A stretch of 64,000 nucleotides of DNA from Ornithinibacillus salinisoli (GCF_042682545.1 NZ_JBHUHQ010000006.1); one strand, 5' to 3'; positions 33,521 to 42,072 are shown, numbered from the stretch's first letter. Translations and numbers: made by a program. Notes: a model not told the origin generated them from the sequence alone.

Positions 33521-34279
33521 ATGGAAATGACAATTGGTCAGTTTGCAAAATTAGTAGGTTCAACGGTAAGAACACTAAGATACTACGATAAAATGGAGTT
33601 ACTTACCCCCATAAAGTTAAATAAAAGTGGTCGAAAAGTATATACACGATTAGACTGGGAACTTTTTCAACAAATAATGATTTTAAAACATTTTGGTTTA
33701 TCATTAAAAGAAATAAAAGAACAATTGACTAATCAGAAGTTTAAAAATCGAGAGTTGTTACAGGTACAGAAACAGTTAATTGAAAAAAAGCAAGCGGAAT
33801 TAAATGATAAGTTAGAAGTAATTACGAGAATGGAGAGACTGTACAACATTGAAGGTATTTCTGAGGAAGAATTAAATGAATTTGCTTTTATAATGCTTGA
33901 TTTATTTAGGAGGGAAAAATCACAAATTCAAATATTGGAAGAACATTTTACAGATGACAAGGAGATCTTGAAAGAAATAAAATTGCTTCATGATCCTGAA
34001 TACAAGGAGAAAATGGATAGAGAGTTATGGTATTTAATTCAAGCAATTAGAAATGTTATTCATTATAATGATTCTACCAGCAGAAAAAAAGTACAAGAAA
34101 TTCTAAACGAAATGGATAACCTATTCCCAGCGAGTGGAAACCTTATAAATCTTGTGGATGATGATTATTTTTTAGCTAAGTACAATCATGAGTTTACTAA
34201 TTATTTTCCTGAAAGCATAGCCAACTATATTTATAAAGAATTGAAAACATATTATGATGAGAACGATAATAATGAATAG
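33521..34279 (+). CDS. MerR-family transcriptional regulator (TipA-like size)
   Basis: A 252-residue protein. The N-terminal MerR DNA-binding domain spans MTIGQFAKLVGSTVRTLRYY and continues DKMELLTPIKLNKSGRKVY, LILKHFGLSLKEIKE. A coiled-coil dimerisation helix (QLIEKKQAELNDKLEVITRM) follows, then a ~130-residue helical C-terminal effector domain rich in acidic residues. This resembles TipAS-like multidrug-sensing domains, although not confirmed. The start has AGGAGG. It is divergent from the MFS carrier and preceded by a 19-bp-spacer promoter. Confidence 0.88.
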   Translation: MEMTIGQFAKLVGSTVRTLRYYDKMELLTPIKLNKSGRKVYTRLDWELFQQIMILKHFGLSLKEIKEQLTNQKFKNRELLQVQKQLIEKKQAELNDKLEVITRMERLYNIEGISEEELNEFAFIMLDLFRREKSQIQILEEHFTDDKEILKEIKLLHDPEYKEKMDRELWYLIQAIRNVIHYNDSTSRKKVQEILNEMDNLFPASGNLINLVDDDYFLAKYNHEFTNYFPESIANYIYKELKTYYDENDNNE

Positions 34280-34802
34280 GATAAGACAGTACTGAAAAGC
34301 AAATGATTTTCAAGAGCCTTTGTTCCAATAACCAAGCTAATGTTGAGTAAGAAAGGCGAAAAACAATAGATTTATTTACTGCGCAGTACAACGATACTGT
34401 TCAATAGATAATGAAATTCCGCAGCCGGGCGTGATTGCGGAAGACCATAAGCCTAATTCTTCGGTAAAAATAAGGAGTTTAGGCTTTTAAATTTTATAAT
34501 ATACAACTCCTACAAAAAAACACTAGTTTCTTCAAATATAATATCTATCCAATAAATTCCCGCTTTAATTAACCAATCGATTTTCATCTCTTATTATTTT
34601 CCCCATTTTTACATGATAGCAATTAAAATCTTATTAAACTAAAAACATTTTAATTTAGGCGTTAATGCAATTATTTCCTATTCATTGCTGTCAATCTTCA
34701 TTTTATCTTTACATATTTTTGTTACTATTTATTTGTTAGAATTAAAATACTTAAATATCGGATATAACGCAAAACAACTATAAAATTCAGGAGATATTTC
34801 TA
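34280..34802. other. Intergenic stretch with GC-rich hairpin and a terminator-like stem
   Basis: Contains TTCCGCA..TTGCGGAA (34412-34441), a GC-rich 7-bp hairpin unlike its AT-rich surroundings. AAGCCTAA..TTAGGCTTTT follows at about 34450-34489, which could end the MerR transcript. No gene is supported. The rest is AT-rich, and leads to the response-regulator start at 34803. Confidence 0.45.
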
Positions 34803-35483
34803 ATGAAAAAAACAGTTTTAATAGTAGAAGATGAAAATATTTTACGGGAAATAAGTAAAGATTATTTCTTAGATGCTGGTTGTGATGTTTTGGAAGCAAG
34901 AGATGGGACGGAAGCAATAGATTTATTTGAAAATTACAGCATTGATCTAATTATTTTAGACATTATGATGCCCGAGTTAGATGGATGGTCAGTCTGTAAA
35001 AGAATCCGTGAAAAGTCTGTTGTTCCTATCATTATTTTGACAGCACGATCAGATGAAGAAGATACATTATTAGGTTTTGAATTAGGTGCAGATGACTATG
35101 TCACCAAACCCTATAGCCCACGTGTATTATTGGCAAGAGCCAAACGTTTACTGACATCTCATTCCCCTACTCCAAACAAAAAGAACCATATATTGACTAG
35201 TCAACATATTGAAGTAAATCTTCAATCTCATTCAGTAAAAGTGGATGGAAAACACATAGCACTAACACATACTGAGTTTGAAATATTAACGTATTTAATG
35301 ATGAATAAAAATATTGTTATAACTAGGGAACAATTAATTAATCAAGTATGGGGATATGAGTATACCGGAGATGATCGAACAATCAATACACATATGCGGA
35401 ATTTGAGAAATAAGCTTGGGACAAGTTCAAAGCAAATTAAAACAATTGTGCGGGCCGGTTATAAATTTGAGGAGAAATCATGA
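34803..35483 (+). CDS. OmpR-family response regulator
   Basis: A 226-residue DNA-binding response regulator. The receiver domain has the acidic pair in VEDENILR, phospho-accepting Asp in LIILDIMMPELDGW, Thr in IILTARSDEED, and Lys in DDYVTKPYSP. The C-terminal winged helix (ALTHTEFEILTYLMMNKNIV, TREQLINQVWGYEY, DDRTINTHMRNLRNKLG, IKTIVRAGYKF) is the PhoB type. Its stop overlaps the kinase start by four bases, so the pair is co-translated. Confidence 0.95.
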   Translation: MKKTVLIVEDENILREISKDYFLDAGCDVLEARDGTEAIDLFENYSIDLIILDIMMPELDGWSVCKRIREKSVVPIIILTARSDEEDTLLGFELGADDYVTKPYSPRVLLARAKRLLTSHSPTPNKKNHILTSQHIEVNLQSHSVKVDGKHIALTHTEFEILTYLMMNKNIVITREQLINQVWGYEYTGDDRTINTHMRNLRNKLGTSSKQIKTIVRAGYKFEEKS

Positions 35484-37336
35484 AAAATAGGATTGTAGGA
35501 AAGTTATTCCTTTTAACATCAGGATTATGTTTGTTTATCATACTAGCTATATTTATCGGTCAAACTTTATTTTTTGAACGATTTTATGCCGAGAAAAAAG
35601 TCGATCAGTTAACTGAAGCTATTGCATCTTTTCGTCAAGAATATCTAAACATTGATGAGGAGGATAGGTTGCGACAACTGGAACAAGACTTTTACCAGGA
35701 GCATAATGCTTCGATTGTCGTGTTAGATGAGAATGGCAACATAAAAGGGACAGAAGACTATTTTATTGAACTAGAAAAAACATTTATATACGCAAATACA
35801 AGTAAAAGAAAAATCGAAAGAAAATATGTTGAAAATGTGCCGATAAAAATTCCTATTTATTATTTAATCAATCAAGAGGAGCTTATAAATCAAGAGAATA
35901 CCCTTAACGAATATCCAACCATTGAAGTTCAAGGGATAAAGAAAGAAAATTCTATTTATCCGTATCAATTGTTTTGGAGATCTGATGATACTTTTGGCAG
36001 CGTTTTTGAGGGATCCTTTCAGAAGGCACTACCCTCGGAGGCTATTGACAGCTTGTTTGATAGGCAAGGATCCTATTCCTATACACTATGGGAAAATAAG
36101 CAACTTTTGCAAGAATCTGAAAAGTTTGATGATACTTCTCTTGCGATATATGGTCACGTCAAAGATATTCATATACCAGATGTAACTCATAGTATATTTT
36201 CCAATCCAATATTGTTCGAAAAGCTAAAGGAATTCCAGGTTGACCTTTTGTTAAATAAGAATGTTGAAACAGAAGTACAGGATTTTGAGAGAGATAGTAT
36301 TCAATATAAGCTACTCGTTAATACAGCAAAAAATAGCAATGAGGAAACGATATATTTCTACACAATGGCTTCCTTACAACCAGTAAATGAAGCAGTACAA
36401 ATGATTAAAGAATACTATATTTACATTGTTCTATTTGTTGTTACGTTAGTTTTGTTAACTGCTTTTTACTATTCGAAAGGGATCGCAAGGCCATTATTGC
36501 GTATAAATGATGCTACGAAAAGAATGACAAATTTAGATTTTTCCGAGAGAATTACCGCTCAATCCAAAGATGAAATCGGCGAATTGTCAAACAATATTAA
36601 TTTTCTCTCCACAACATTGCAGTCCTATATTGATCAACTGCAACAAGATGTCGAGAAAGAAAGACAGTTGGAACAAACTCGGAAAGATTTCATTGCAGGG
36701 GTATCGCATGAATTGAAAACACCCTTAAGTATTATGAAAAGCTGTATGTCTATTCTTCAAGATGGTGTTGCTGCTGAGAAGAAGGACCATTATTTTAGCG
36801 CGATGGAAAATGAAGTGGATCGCATGGACCATCTGATCGCAGACATGCTTGAATTAGCAAAATATGAATCAGGAACATATAAACTCGAAATGGAGTCTTT
36901 TTTCATAGATGAATTAATTCGTTCGGTTTACAATCAGTTATCATTAAAAGTAAGTGATCAACAAATTGACGTAAGTCTAAACCTTCATTCAATTGAAGTA
37001 ATAGCTAATCAAAATCGCGTGGAACAGGTTATTACTAATTTTCTTTCTAATGCAATTCAACATACACCAGACAAAGGGCAAATAGTAGTTTCAACTGTTA
37101 GTGAGGACGATAAGGTAAAGATCACTGTAGAAAATGAAGGAAGTTATATTGAAGAGGAGCAACTAGAAAAAATTTGGGATCGTTTTTATCAAGGAGAAAA
37201 AACTCAACGGTCAAAACAAGGAACAGGTTTAGGGCTTGCCATTTCTAAGAATATTTTAATGTTGCATGATGTCCCATTTGGGGTATTTAATACTAAAAAA
37301 GGAGTATGTTTTTACTTTCATTTAAATAAAAAATAA
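35480..37336 (+). CDS. Sensor histidine kinase with large extracytoplasmic domain
   Basis: A 618-residue membrane kinase. TM1 lies at about residues 8-28, followed by a ~280-residue external sensor (SIVVLDENGNIKGTEDYF is PAS/Cache-like in style). TM2 is at ~310-330 (YIYIVLFVVTLVLLTAFYYS). HAMP (RPLLRINDATKRMTNLDFSE), HisKA with His in GVSHELKTPLSIMKS, and HATPase with NFLSNAIQHTPDKG and GTGLGLAISKN follow. It pairs with the OmpR-type regulator. The genes immediately downstream encode a peptidoglycan deacetylase and an amidase, so wall damage or wall-active agents are the likely signal. This is inference. Confidence 0.95.
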   Translation: MKNRIVGKLFLLTSGLCLFIILAIFIGQTLFFERFYAEKKVDQLTEAIASFRQEYLNIDEEDRLRQLEQDFYQEHNASIVVLDENGNIKGTEDYFIELEKTFIYANTSKRKIERKYVENVPIKIPIYYLINQEELINQENTLNEYPTIEVQGIKKENSIYPYQLFWRSDDTFGSVFEGSFQKALPSEAIDSLFDRQGSYSYTLWENKQLLQESEKFDDTSLAIYGHVKDIHIPDVTHSIFSNPILFEKLKEFQVDLLLNKNVETEVQDFERDSIQYKLLVNTAKNSNEETIYFYTMASLQPVNEAVQMIKEYYIYIVLFVVTLVLLTAFYYSKGIARPLLRINDATKRMTNLDFSERITAQSKDEIGELSNNINFLSTTLQSYIDQLQQDVEKERQLEQTRKDFIAGVSHELKTPLSIMKSCMSILQDGVAAEKKDHYFSAMENEVDRMDHLIADMLELAKYESGTYKLEMESFFIDELIRSVYNQLSLKVSDQQIDVSLNLHSIEVIANQNRVEQVITNFLSNAIQHTPDKGQIVVSTVSEDDKVKITVENEGSYIEEEQLEKIWDRFYQGEKTQRSKQGTGLGLAISKNILMLHDVPFGVFNTKKGVCFYFHLNKK

Positions 37337-37356
37337 TATTTTTTGATTGTGGTTAA

Positions 37357-37401
37357 ACCATTCGCTTACTACTTTTTGGATAGTAAGCGAATGGTTTTTT
37401 T
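37357..37401 (+). terminator. Terminator after the histidine kinase
   Basis: ACCATTCGCTTACTA pairs with TAGTAAGCGAATGGT, followed by six T residues. Confidence 0.9.
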
Positions 37402-37501
37402 AGTTCGATTCAATCTTTAGCTCAAATACATTTTATCTTTATCTGATCTTTATTTTACTATACTAATCTATCAACAGACAACGTAGAATTGAGGTTTTTA
37501 T

Positions 37502-38341
37502 ATGAAGAAAGTTAGCATACTTATCTATTTCGCTTTTCTACTTATTATTTCTGCCTGTCAAAGTGATCAGGTTACGTATCAAGTGAAACCTCTAAAAAAG
37601 GAGGAAAAAAATGTGAAGTCTTTCAACAAGGATCCTACTGCACCAATAGAACCTAAAGAGAACAACGAAAAAACAGCATCTGAAAATGATCAGCCAGTGA
37701 ATTCCCAAGCTACAGGAAAAGTTGTTTATCTAACCTTTGATGATGGACCTACTTCTGTAACAAAGAATATTTTGGATACGCTAAGTCAATTTAACGCCAA
37801 AGCGACATTTTTTATGCTAGAGCCTGCAATGAGAGACTTTCCAGATGTGGTTAATAAAATCATAGAAGACGGTCACGCTGTAGGAATGCATGGCGTTACA
37901 CATGATAAGAATCAGTTTTATGATTCGGAACAATCTGCTCTGGAAGAAATGATCACAGCTCAGGAAACACTTCAAGAAATTACAGGCGTTCATTCCAACC
38001 TGATACGAACACCTTATGGCAGTATCCCTTATTTAACGGAAACTTATCGAGAGGTTTTGGATAGTAACGGATTTCATTTATGGGATTGGAATGTTGACAG
38101 TAGTGATTGGTCATTATCAGATGACCAATATGTAGATTCCGTTGTGGAACAAATTGAATACTTATCTAGTGCTGGGGTAACATCTATTATTCTAATGCAT
38201 GATCAAGCGGAGACTGCGAACCATCTGTCAATCCTATTAACCTATTTATCTGAAAATGGATTTCAAACAAAGAAAATAGATGAAAACACCAAACCCTATA
38301 ACTTTAACTGTTATGATCGTTGTCATTCACTGAATCCATAA
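37502..38341 (+). CDS. Polysaccharide deacetylase lipoprotein (peptidoglycan/chitin deacetylase, PgdA-like)
   Basis: A 279-residue lipoprotein. The signal peptide ends in lipobox IISAC (Cys near residue 19), so the enzyme is tethered outside the membrane. After a ~55-residue Lys/Glu-rich linker, the NodB domain has KVVYLTFDDGPTSVTK (the catalytic Asp pair), HAVGMHGVTHDK (metal-binding His), RTPYGSIPYL, WDWNVDSSDW, and SIILMHDQAET. It is expected to remove N-acetyl groups from wall glycans, giving lysozyme resistance. It lies 165 bases after the kinase, with its own promoter region, and 39 bases ahead of the amidase. Confidence 0.9.
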   Translation: MKKVSILIYFAFLLIISACQSDQVTYQVKPLKKEEKNVKSFNKDPTAPIEPKENNEKTASENDQPVNSQATGKVVYLTFDDGPTSVTKNILDTLSQFNAKATFFMLEPAMRDFPDVVNKIIEDGHAVGMHGVTHDKNQFYDSEQSALEEMITAQETLQEITGVHSNLIRTPYGSIPYLTETYREVLDSNGFHLWDWNVDSSDWSLSDDQYVDSVVEQIEYLSSAGVTSIILMHDQAETANHLSILLTYLSENGFQTKKIDENTKPYNFNCYDRCHSLNP

Positions 38342-38380
38342 AAAAATTAATTTTGCAAGCATTAAAGGAGAGTGTATTAT

Positions 38381-39076
38381 ATGAAAAAATGGATTCGACT
38401 TCTTATACTATTTTTATTGGTTGGTTTATTGTACTTTAATATAAGCGACAAACCAGAACCTAAAACATCTAGTAAAACAGAGACTACTAAAACATCTAGT
38501 AAGACAGAGACTACTAAAACTTCCTCAAAAGAAGAAAAATATAAGGTTGTAATTGACCCTGGACATGGTGGCGAAGACCCAGGGGCTATCGGCGCAAGTG
38601 GTTCATACGAAAAAGATTTTACATTAAGTCTGGCTAAAAAGGTCTTACATTTATTGGAAAAGGATTCCCAAATAGAAGTGTACATGACGAGACAAGAGGA
38701 TGTTTTTCTTTCAGCAGAAGCTCGAGAAAGGCCAAATTATGCTAATGACATAGATGCCGATTTATATATATCATTACATGCTAATACGTTTACAGACCCA
38801 TCTGTTTCTGGTACTGAATCATTTTATTATCATAAAAATTCGAAACGATTGGCGAATATAATACACAGACATGTTTCAAAAACGACAGGCTTTCCTAACC
38901 GTGGCGTGAAAAAAGAAAACTATTTTGTTTTAAAAGATACTACAATGGCTGCCGTTTTACTTGAAATCGGCTATATAACGAACCCAGTAGATGAGCAAAA
39001 AATGCTAACAGATGATTTTCAACAATCTGTAGCGGAAGCTATTAAGGGTGGAGTCAAAGAATACTTGAGAGACTAA
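38381..39076 (+). CDS. N-acetylmuramoyl-L-alanine amidase (Amidase_3, CwlD-like)
   Basis: A 231-residue exported zinc amidase. An N-terminal anchor (RLLILFLLVGLLYFNI) precedes a Thr/Ser/Lys linker made of near-perfect 9-residue repeats (TSSKTETTK, twice plus a partial copy). The catalytic domain has VVIDPGHGGEDPGAIG (first Zn His), SYEKDFTLSLAKKV (Glu), DLYISLHANT (second His), and LLEIGYITNP (catalytic Glu). ATG 38381 is chosen with AAAGGAG upstream. It cleaves wall stem peptides and follows the deacetylase in one operon. Confidence 0.92.
   Translation: MKKWIRLLILFLLVGLLYFNISDKPEPKTSSKTETTKTSSKTETTKTSSKEEKYKVVIDPGHGGEDPGAIGASGSYEKDFTLSLAKKVLHLLEKDSQIEVYMTRQEDVFLSAEARERPNYANDIDADLYISLHANTFTDPSVSGTESFYYHKNSKRLANIIHRHVSKTTGFPNRGVKKENYFVLKDTTMAAVLLEIGYITNPVDEQKMLTDDFQQSVAEAIKGGVKEYLRD
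38462..38518 (+). repeat. 27-bp tandem repeat in the amidase linker
   Basis: Two near-identical 27-base units encoding TSSKTETTK plus a partial third, one base different between copies. The repeat forms the flexible linker between anchor and catalytic domain and could vary in copy number between strains. Confidence 0.8.
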
Positions 39077-39165
39077 AGAGGGTTTCAGATTTTTGTTCGA
39101 ACTAGAGCTACGATACATCACCTTTGTCAGATAAAAACATAAAAGTACGAAAGAAAAAACACCCC

Positions 39166-39197
39166 TGTATTAACTTTATAGTGATACAGGGGTGTTT
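39166..39197. terminator. Bidirectional terminator after the amidase
   Basis: AAAACACCCCTGTAT pairs with ATACAGGGGTGTTT around a 3-base-plus loop, about 90 bases after the amidase stop codon. Confidence 0.8.
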
Positions 39198-39345
39198 GGG
39201 GTCTTTGGTTATCTTAGATTACCTAATTAAGATGATCTTGCTGCTTAAAATTTCACCTCCCTAACCTCAGCCTTCATTAATTCACTAATAATTCACTATT
39301 CAAATTTGTTATCATCTTCTATCTATGATAAAATGCAATTGATAT

Positions 39346-39360
39346 TGATAATCATTATTA
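39346..39360 (+). promoter_or_regulatory. Fur box
   Basis: TGATAATCATTATTA matches the 7-1-7 Fur consensus TGATAATNATTATCA at 14 of 15 positions. It lies 115 bases before the truncated reductase start and implies iron-repressed transcription. Confidence 0.75.
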
Positions 39361-39475
39361 ATTATGGGTTGTCAAATTACTCCATTGCTTTAGCACTCTG
39401 CTTTAGAAAAAATAATTCGGAAATTCATTGAGGTTCTAGTAAGAATAAATAACGAATAATAAAGGGGAATAAAAA

Positions 39476-39553
39476 ATGGAAACACAGGAATTGTATGACC
39501 TGACCATTATTGGAAGCGGTCCCGCAGGATTACACTCCTCCTTTTACAATTAG
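39476..39553 (+). pseudogene. Truncated ferredoxin-NADP reductase (YcgT/YumC-type) N-terminus
   Basis: ATG with GGGGAA upstream encodes METQELYDLTIIGSGPAGLH then SSFYN and a stop. This is the FAD-binding N-terminus (TIIGxGPAGLxSxFY) of a thioredoxin-reductase-like ferredoxin-NADP reductase, here only 25 residues. The remainder of the gene has been deleted. A strong Fur box upstream suits a YcgT-like paralogue, since B. subtilis ycgT is Fur-regulated. Confidence 0.75.
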
Positions 39554-39677
39554 TAATAAGAATACAAAAGTGAAAATAGAAAAAATTAACCCAAATTATG
39601 GAGAAAAATTATTGAGTAAATATACTTTGACACCGACTGATCCTGAACGTCCAAAATGGTTCCTGTTGTTCACTTAA
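39540..39677 (+). pseudogene. C-terminal fragment of an unidentified gene fused by deletion
   Basis: In a different frame from the truncated reductase, an open stretch reads PFTISNKNTKVKIEKINPNY and continues GEKLLSKYTLTPTDPERP up to a TAA at 39677. No ribosome binding site or start is associated, so it is probably the tail of another gene brought next to the reductase start by deletion. I do not recognise the parent family. Confidence 0.45.
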
Positions 39678-39742
39678 GTACAGAAGTCATAGAGAGTTAA
39701 TTAACATATAAAATGGAATTTTTCAGGAAGGAAGAAAAACAA

Positions 39743-39988
39743 ATGAAACAAAAAAACAATGTAGCTTACATGGATTCCTACAAAAAGAGGAAAATGTATA
39801 ATGTTGAAGATAGCATAGCAAAGATTGTAAATGAACCATCTGATCCATTTTTTAAAATCGGCTTTGAGAAATATCTAAAAGATAAAGCAAAAACAGAAAA
39901 ATATAATTCAGAGATTGATTTCTTTCAAAGTATAAAAAAGGAATTAATAAATTCTAATGAATATATTATATACATCTACTTGGATTAA
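39743..39988 (+). CDS. Small hypothetical protein (81 aa)
   Basis: Begins MKQKNNVAYMDSYKKRKMYN, contains GFEKYLKDKAKTEKYNSEID, and is charged and soluble. AGGAAGG lies 11 bases upstream of ATG 39743; the ATG at 39713 has no such site. It is in the accessory region between a deletion scar and the bacteriocin candidate. No family recognised. Confidence 0.4.
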   Translation: MKQKNNVAYMDSYKKRKMYNVEDSIAKIVNEPSDPFFKIGFEKYLKDKAKTEKYNSEIDFFQSIKKELINSNEYIIYIYLD

Positions 39989-40449
39989 TTCATGAGCTAG
40001 GTTACTAATTCAAAGATTTTTAATAAGTAATAATCTTGCAAATCTCGAATTATTTTATTGTTTTTGGTTTGATTTCAGTAAAGTTTCTACTCTTTCATGT
40101 TCTAATACCAAGATAATTCCATTCTTCCACAAAAACTTTCCACGTTTTCAAGTGAGTGAATTTGTTATGCTAAAGAAAAAAGGTGTGAACAAATATTGGA
40201 GAGTACTGTATGCTGTTTAAGTTATTGTAAGAAGGAAAAGGATAGCGTGGGCTGAATTTGAAGCAAGATACGATAAACCGATACATTACTATGCCAATGG
40301 CTGTAAAAATCTTTGAACAAAGGTTACATACCTTATATAAATTCGCAATTTATAAATTTAGTACTTTTATCCCGATTACAACTATAAATCTATTAATCCT
40401 CAACATATATTACTGGAAAAGTATTCTTAATAATCAATACATTTACCTA
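39989..40449. other. Accessory intergenic stretch, nothing supported
   Basis: A long AT-rich gap without a frame with a convincing start on either strand. An apparent in-frame extension of the downstream gene (from 40258) has atypical composition and no ribosome binding site. Confidence 0.45.
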
Positions 40450-40478
40450 TTCCAATTTTTGCAAATAAATACTATACT
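40450..40478 (+). promoter_or_regulatory. Candidate promoter of the bacteriocin-like gene
   Basis: TTCCAA (40450-40455) and TATACT (40473-40478) have a 17-base spacer. The start codon at 40501 is only 22 bases beyond the -10, so the leader would be short. Confidence 0.4.
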
Positions 40479-40500
40479 AAATGTACAAACCAGAATTAGA

Positions 40501-41133
40501 ATGAAAAAAATTAAAAAAGGGTTTATCGTAATGATGACAGCTGTGTTAATTCTTAGTTTTTTCCCAAAAGCTTCCTTTGCGCAAGATCAATCAGAAGTAA
40601 CTGAAAATCAAATCACCGACGTTTTGGAATTTACAGATGAGCAATTAAAACAAGGTGAAAAAATCGCTCCTTTTATAAACATTGATGAATCAACTGGATT
40701 ATTCCAGTTTGATGTGAAAGCTGCTACGCAAAGTGGAATTGACATGAACCTAGTTAAGGAAAATCAAGAAATGTATAAAAAAGCAAATGAATATTTGTTA
40801 GAAAATGGACTAGCTTCCGAAAATGGAACCTTTGCTTGTAGTGGTAGTAATTATTATGATGGTGGTTTATTGGGAGGAACTCTTTATTTAGATTCTTGTA
40901 CTGCTAATGGACTCGCAGCACTTTTAGTTGTAGGTGCAGGAGTAGCTCAAATAGCTAACCTAATACCAGTTTACGGTACTGTGGCTGCTGCAGTTGCTGG
41001 TGGATTACTTACAATCGGTTCTGGAGTTATTCTATGGAATAATCGTCAAGGTGAAGGAGTAATAATAAAATTAGTTAAGAATCCAATTGACTGGGATGAA
41101 CTAATTCCATACTGGGTTAAATCACAAGCTTAG
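40501..41133 (+). CDS. Secreted Gly/Ala-rich protein, candidate bacteriocin or membrane-active toxin
   Basis: A 210-residue protein starting MKKIKKGFIVMMTAVLILSF, with signal cleavage predicted near KASFAQDQ. A ~90-residue acidic pro-region follows (VTENQITDVLEFTDEQLKQG). The C-terminal ~110 residues are hydrophobic, with two cysteines in FACSGSNYYDGGLLGGTLYL then DSC, and a helical hairpin-like stretch ALLVVGAGVAQIANLIPVYG then TVAAAVAGGLLTIGSGVILW. This layout resembles SdpC-type toxin precursors (signal, pro-region, disulfide-linked hydrophobic toxin), but no sequence identity was recognised. The ribosome binding site is weak. A small two-TM gene follows in six bases. Confidence 0.55.
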   Translation: MKKIKKGFIVMMTAVLILSFFPKASFAQDQSEVTENQITDVLEFTDEQLKQGEKIAPFINIDESTGLFQFDVKAATQSGIDMNLVKENQEMYKKANEYLLENGLASENGTFACSGSNYYDGGLLGGTLYLDSCTANGLAALLVVGAGVAQIANLIPVYGTVAAAVAGGLLTIGSGVILWNNRQGEGVIIKLVKNPIDWDELIPYWVKSQA

Positions 41134-41138
41134 AAAAG

Positions 41139-41336
41139 GTGAGTGCTATTATTAACATTAAAACGAAACTATACAAGACAATAATCATAATTCTATCTTT
41201 GATAATTATAGCATTGGGTCTTTATCAATTTACTATAGGGGAACCTAGTTTTCAATTAAATCTAATTGCCTTGACTTTACTAGTAATTTCAGTCCTTTTA
41301 TCGGTAATTTTATTGATAAAAGGACAAAAAAAGTAG
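41139..41336 (+). CDS. Small two-TM protein, candidate immunity protein
   Basis: A 65-residue protein with two membrane helices: LYKTIIIILSLIIIALGLYQ and LNLIALTLLVISVLLSVILL, with a basic C-terminal KGQKK. It begins just after the bacteriocin-like gene (GTG 41139; the start may lie slightly further in, since the SD AAAAGG abuts it). It is followed by a terminator. Bacteriocin immunity is proposed only from size, topology and position. Confidence 0.5.
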   Translation: MSAIINIKTKLYKTIIIILSLIIIALGLYQFTIGEPSFQLNLIALTLLVISVLLSVILLIKGQKK

Positions 41337-41378
41337 GATCATCTTGATCTGTTTTGCCTACAGAAGCCTTTTCATCCC

Positions 41379-41413
41379 TATAGGTGCTTCCCACACGGAA
41401 AGCACCTATTTTA
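41379..41413 (+). terminator. Terminator of the bacteriocin-like operon
   Basis: TAGGTGCTT pairs with AAGCACCTA around a 10-base loop and is followed by TTTTAATT. Confidence 0.8.
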
Positions 41414-41445
41414 ATTGCCGAAAATAATTTGAGAGGAATGATTGC

Positions 41446-41697
41446 ATGACTGCTAAAAAAGATGACTTATTTTTTGTGGACGCTAGGGATCTAGTGAAAG
41501 ATATTGATTTTGAAGTAATCACCGATACGCCATTTCAAGAGGAGCAGGTCAATCACTTCTATGAGCTTGTGAACCATGTAATTGACAATGAGCTAATACA
41601 AATACTTGGTCTTGTTGTCGTGAAAAACTCGCACATAGATAATGATTATTATGTTTATAATGCTAGTCAAAATTGCCAATGGTTGGATACCAAATAA
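41446..41697 (+). CDS. Hypothetical protein (83 aa)
   Basis: An acidic soluble protein beginning MTAKKDDLFFVDARDLVKDI with the central QVNHFYELVNHVIDNELIQI. GAGAGG is upstream at good spacing. I recognise no family. It lies alone between the bacteriocin-like operon and the decayed GH65 gene. Confidence 0.5.
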   Translation: MTAKKDDLFFVDARDLVKDIDFEVITDTPFQEEQVNHFYELVNHVIDNELIQILGLVVVKNSHIDNDYYVYNASQNCQWLDTK

Positions 41698-41724
41698 GAC
41701 GTAGAAATTCAACAGTTCCATGTC

Positions 41725-41820
41725 CTAATCCTTTCTCCAATATTTCTCTTCTGCGATGATTCTTCTCTTCATTAATATTTTTTGAAGCCAATCGTTAAAT
41801 GCTTCTTTAAATGGTTTCAC
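41725..41820 (-). CDS. Possible 31-aa basic peptide
   Basis: A GTG at 41820, with AAAGGA nine bases upstream, encodes MKPFKEAFNDWLQKILMKRR and ends IIAEEKYWRKD. It is a single amphipathic, basic helix. It is too short for a family assignment and could be chance, but the ribosome binding site is good. Confidence 0.3.
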   Translation of the reverse strand: MKPFKEAFNDWLQKILMKRRIIAEEKYWRKD

Positions 41821-42072
41821 AGTACCACATCCTTTATTAGATATTGATTTAAAGAATAATGAACAAGGATTTTTTGTGAGTAGGAGGGGAGGAACAACAA
41901 AACGGTATTAGAGAAGGGAAAATTCTACCAATATAAGACACTGTTATGGTAACTCACTGTTTAATAAATAGCAATAGTAAGCTTAGCGCGCTAATGCCAT
42001 TACAAACTATTCCAAAATAAAAATGATACCCCCTATTAGAAGGTATCACTTCTTATATCTCTAAATTTGAAT

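Noticed and set aside
34290..34400. Transposase C-terminal remnant after the MerR gene
   Set aside because: A short open stretch looks vaguely transposase-like but is interrupted by stops and has no recognisable motif.
39089..39110. TGTTCGAACTAG as the far (left) end of the Tn7-like element
   Set aside because: Only seven or eight bases resemble the right end, and no phased TnsB-type repeats or CTTTT duplication accompany it.
40258..40500. In-frame N-terminal extension of the bacteriocin-like protein
   Set aside because: No ribosome binding site, no family resemblance, and it would bury the clear signal peptide beginning at 40501.
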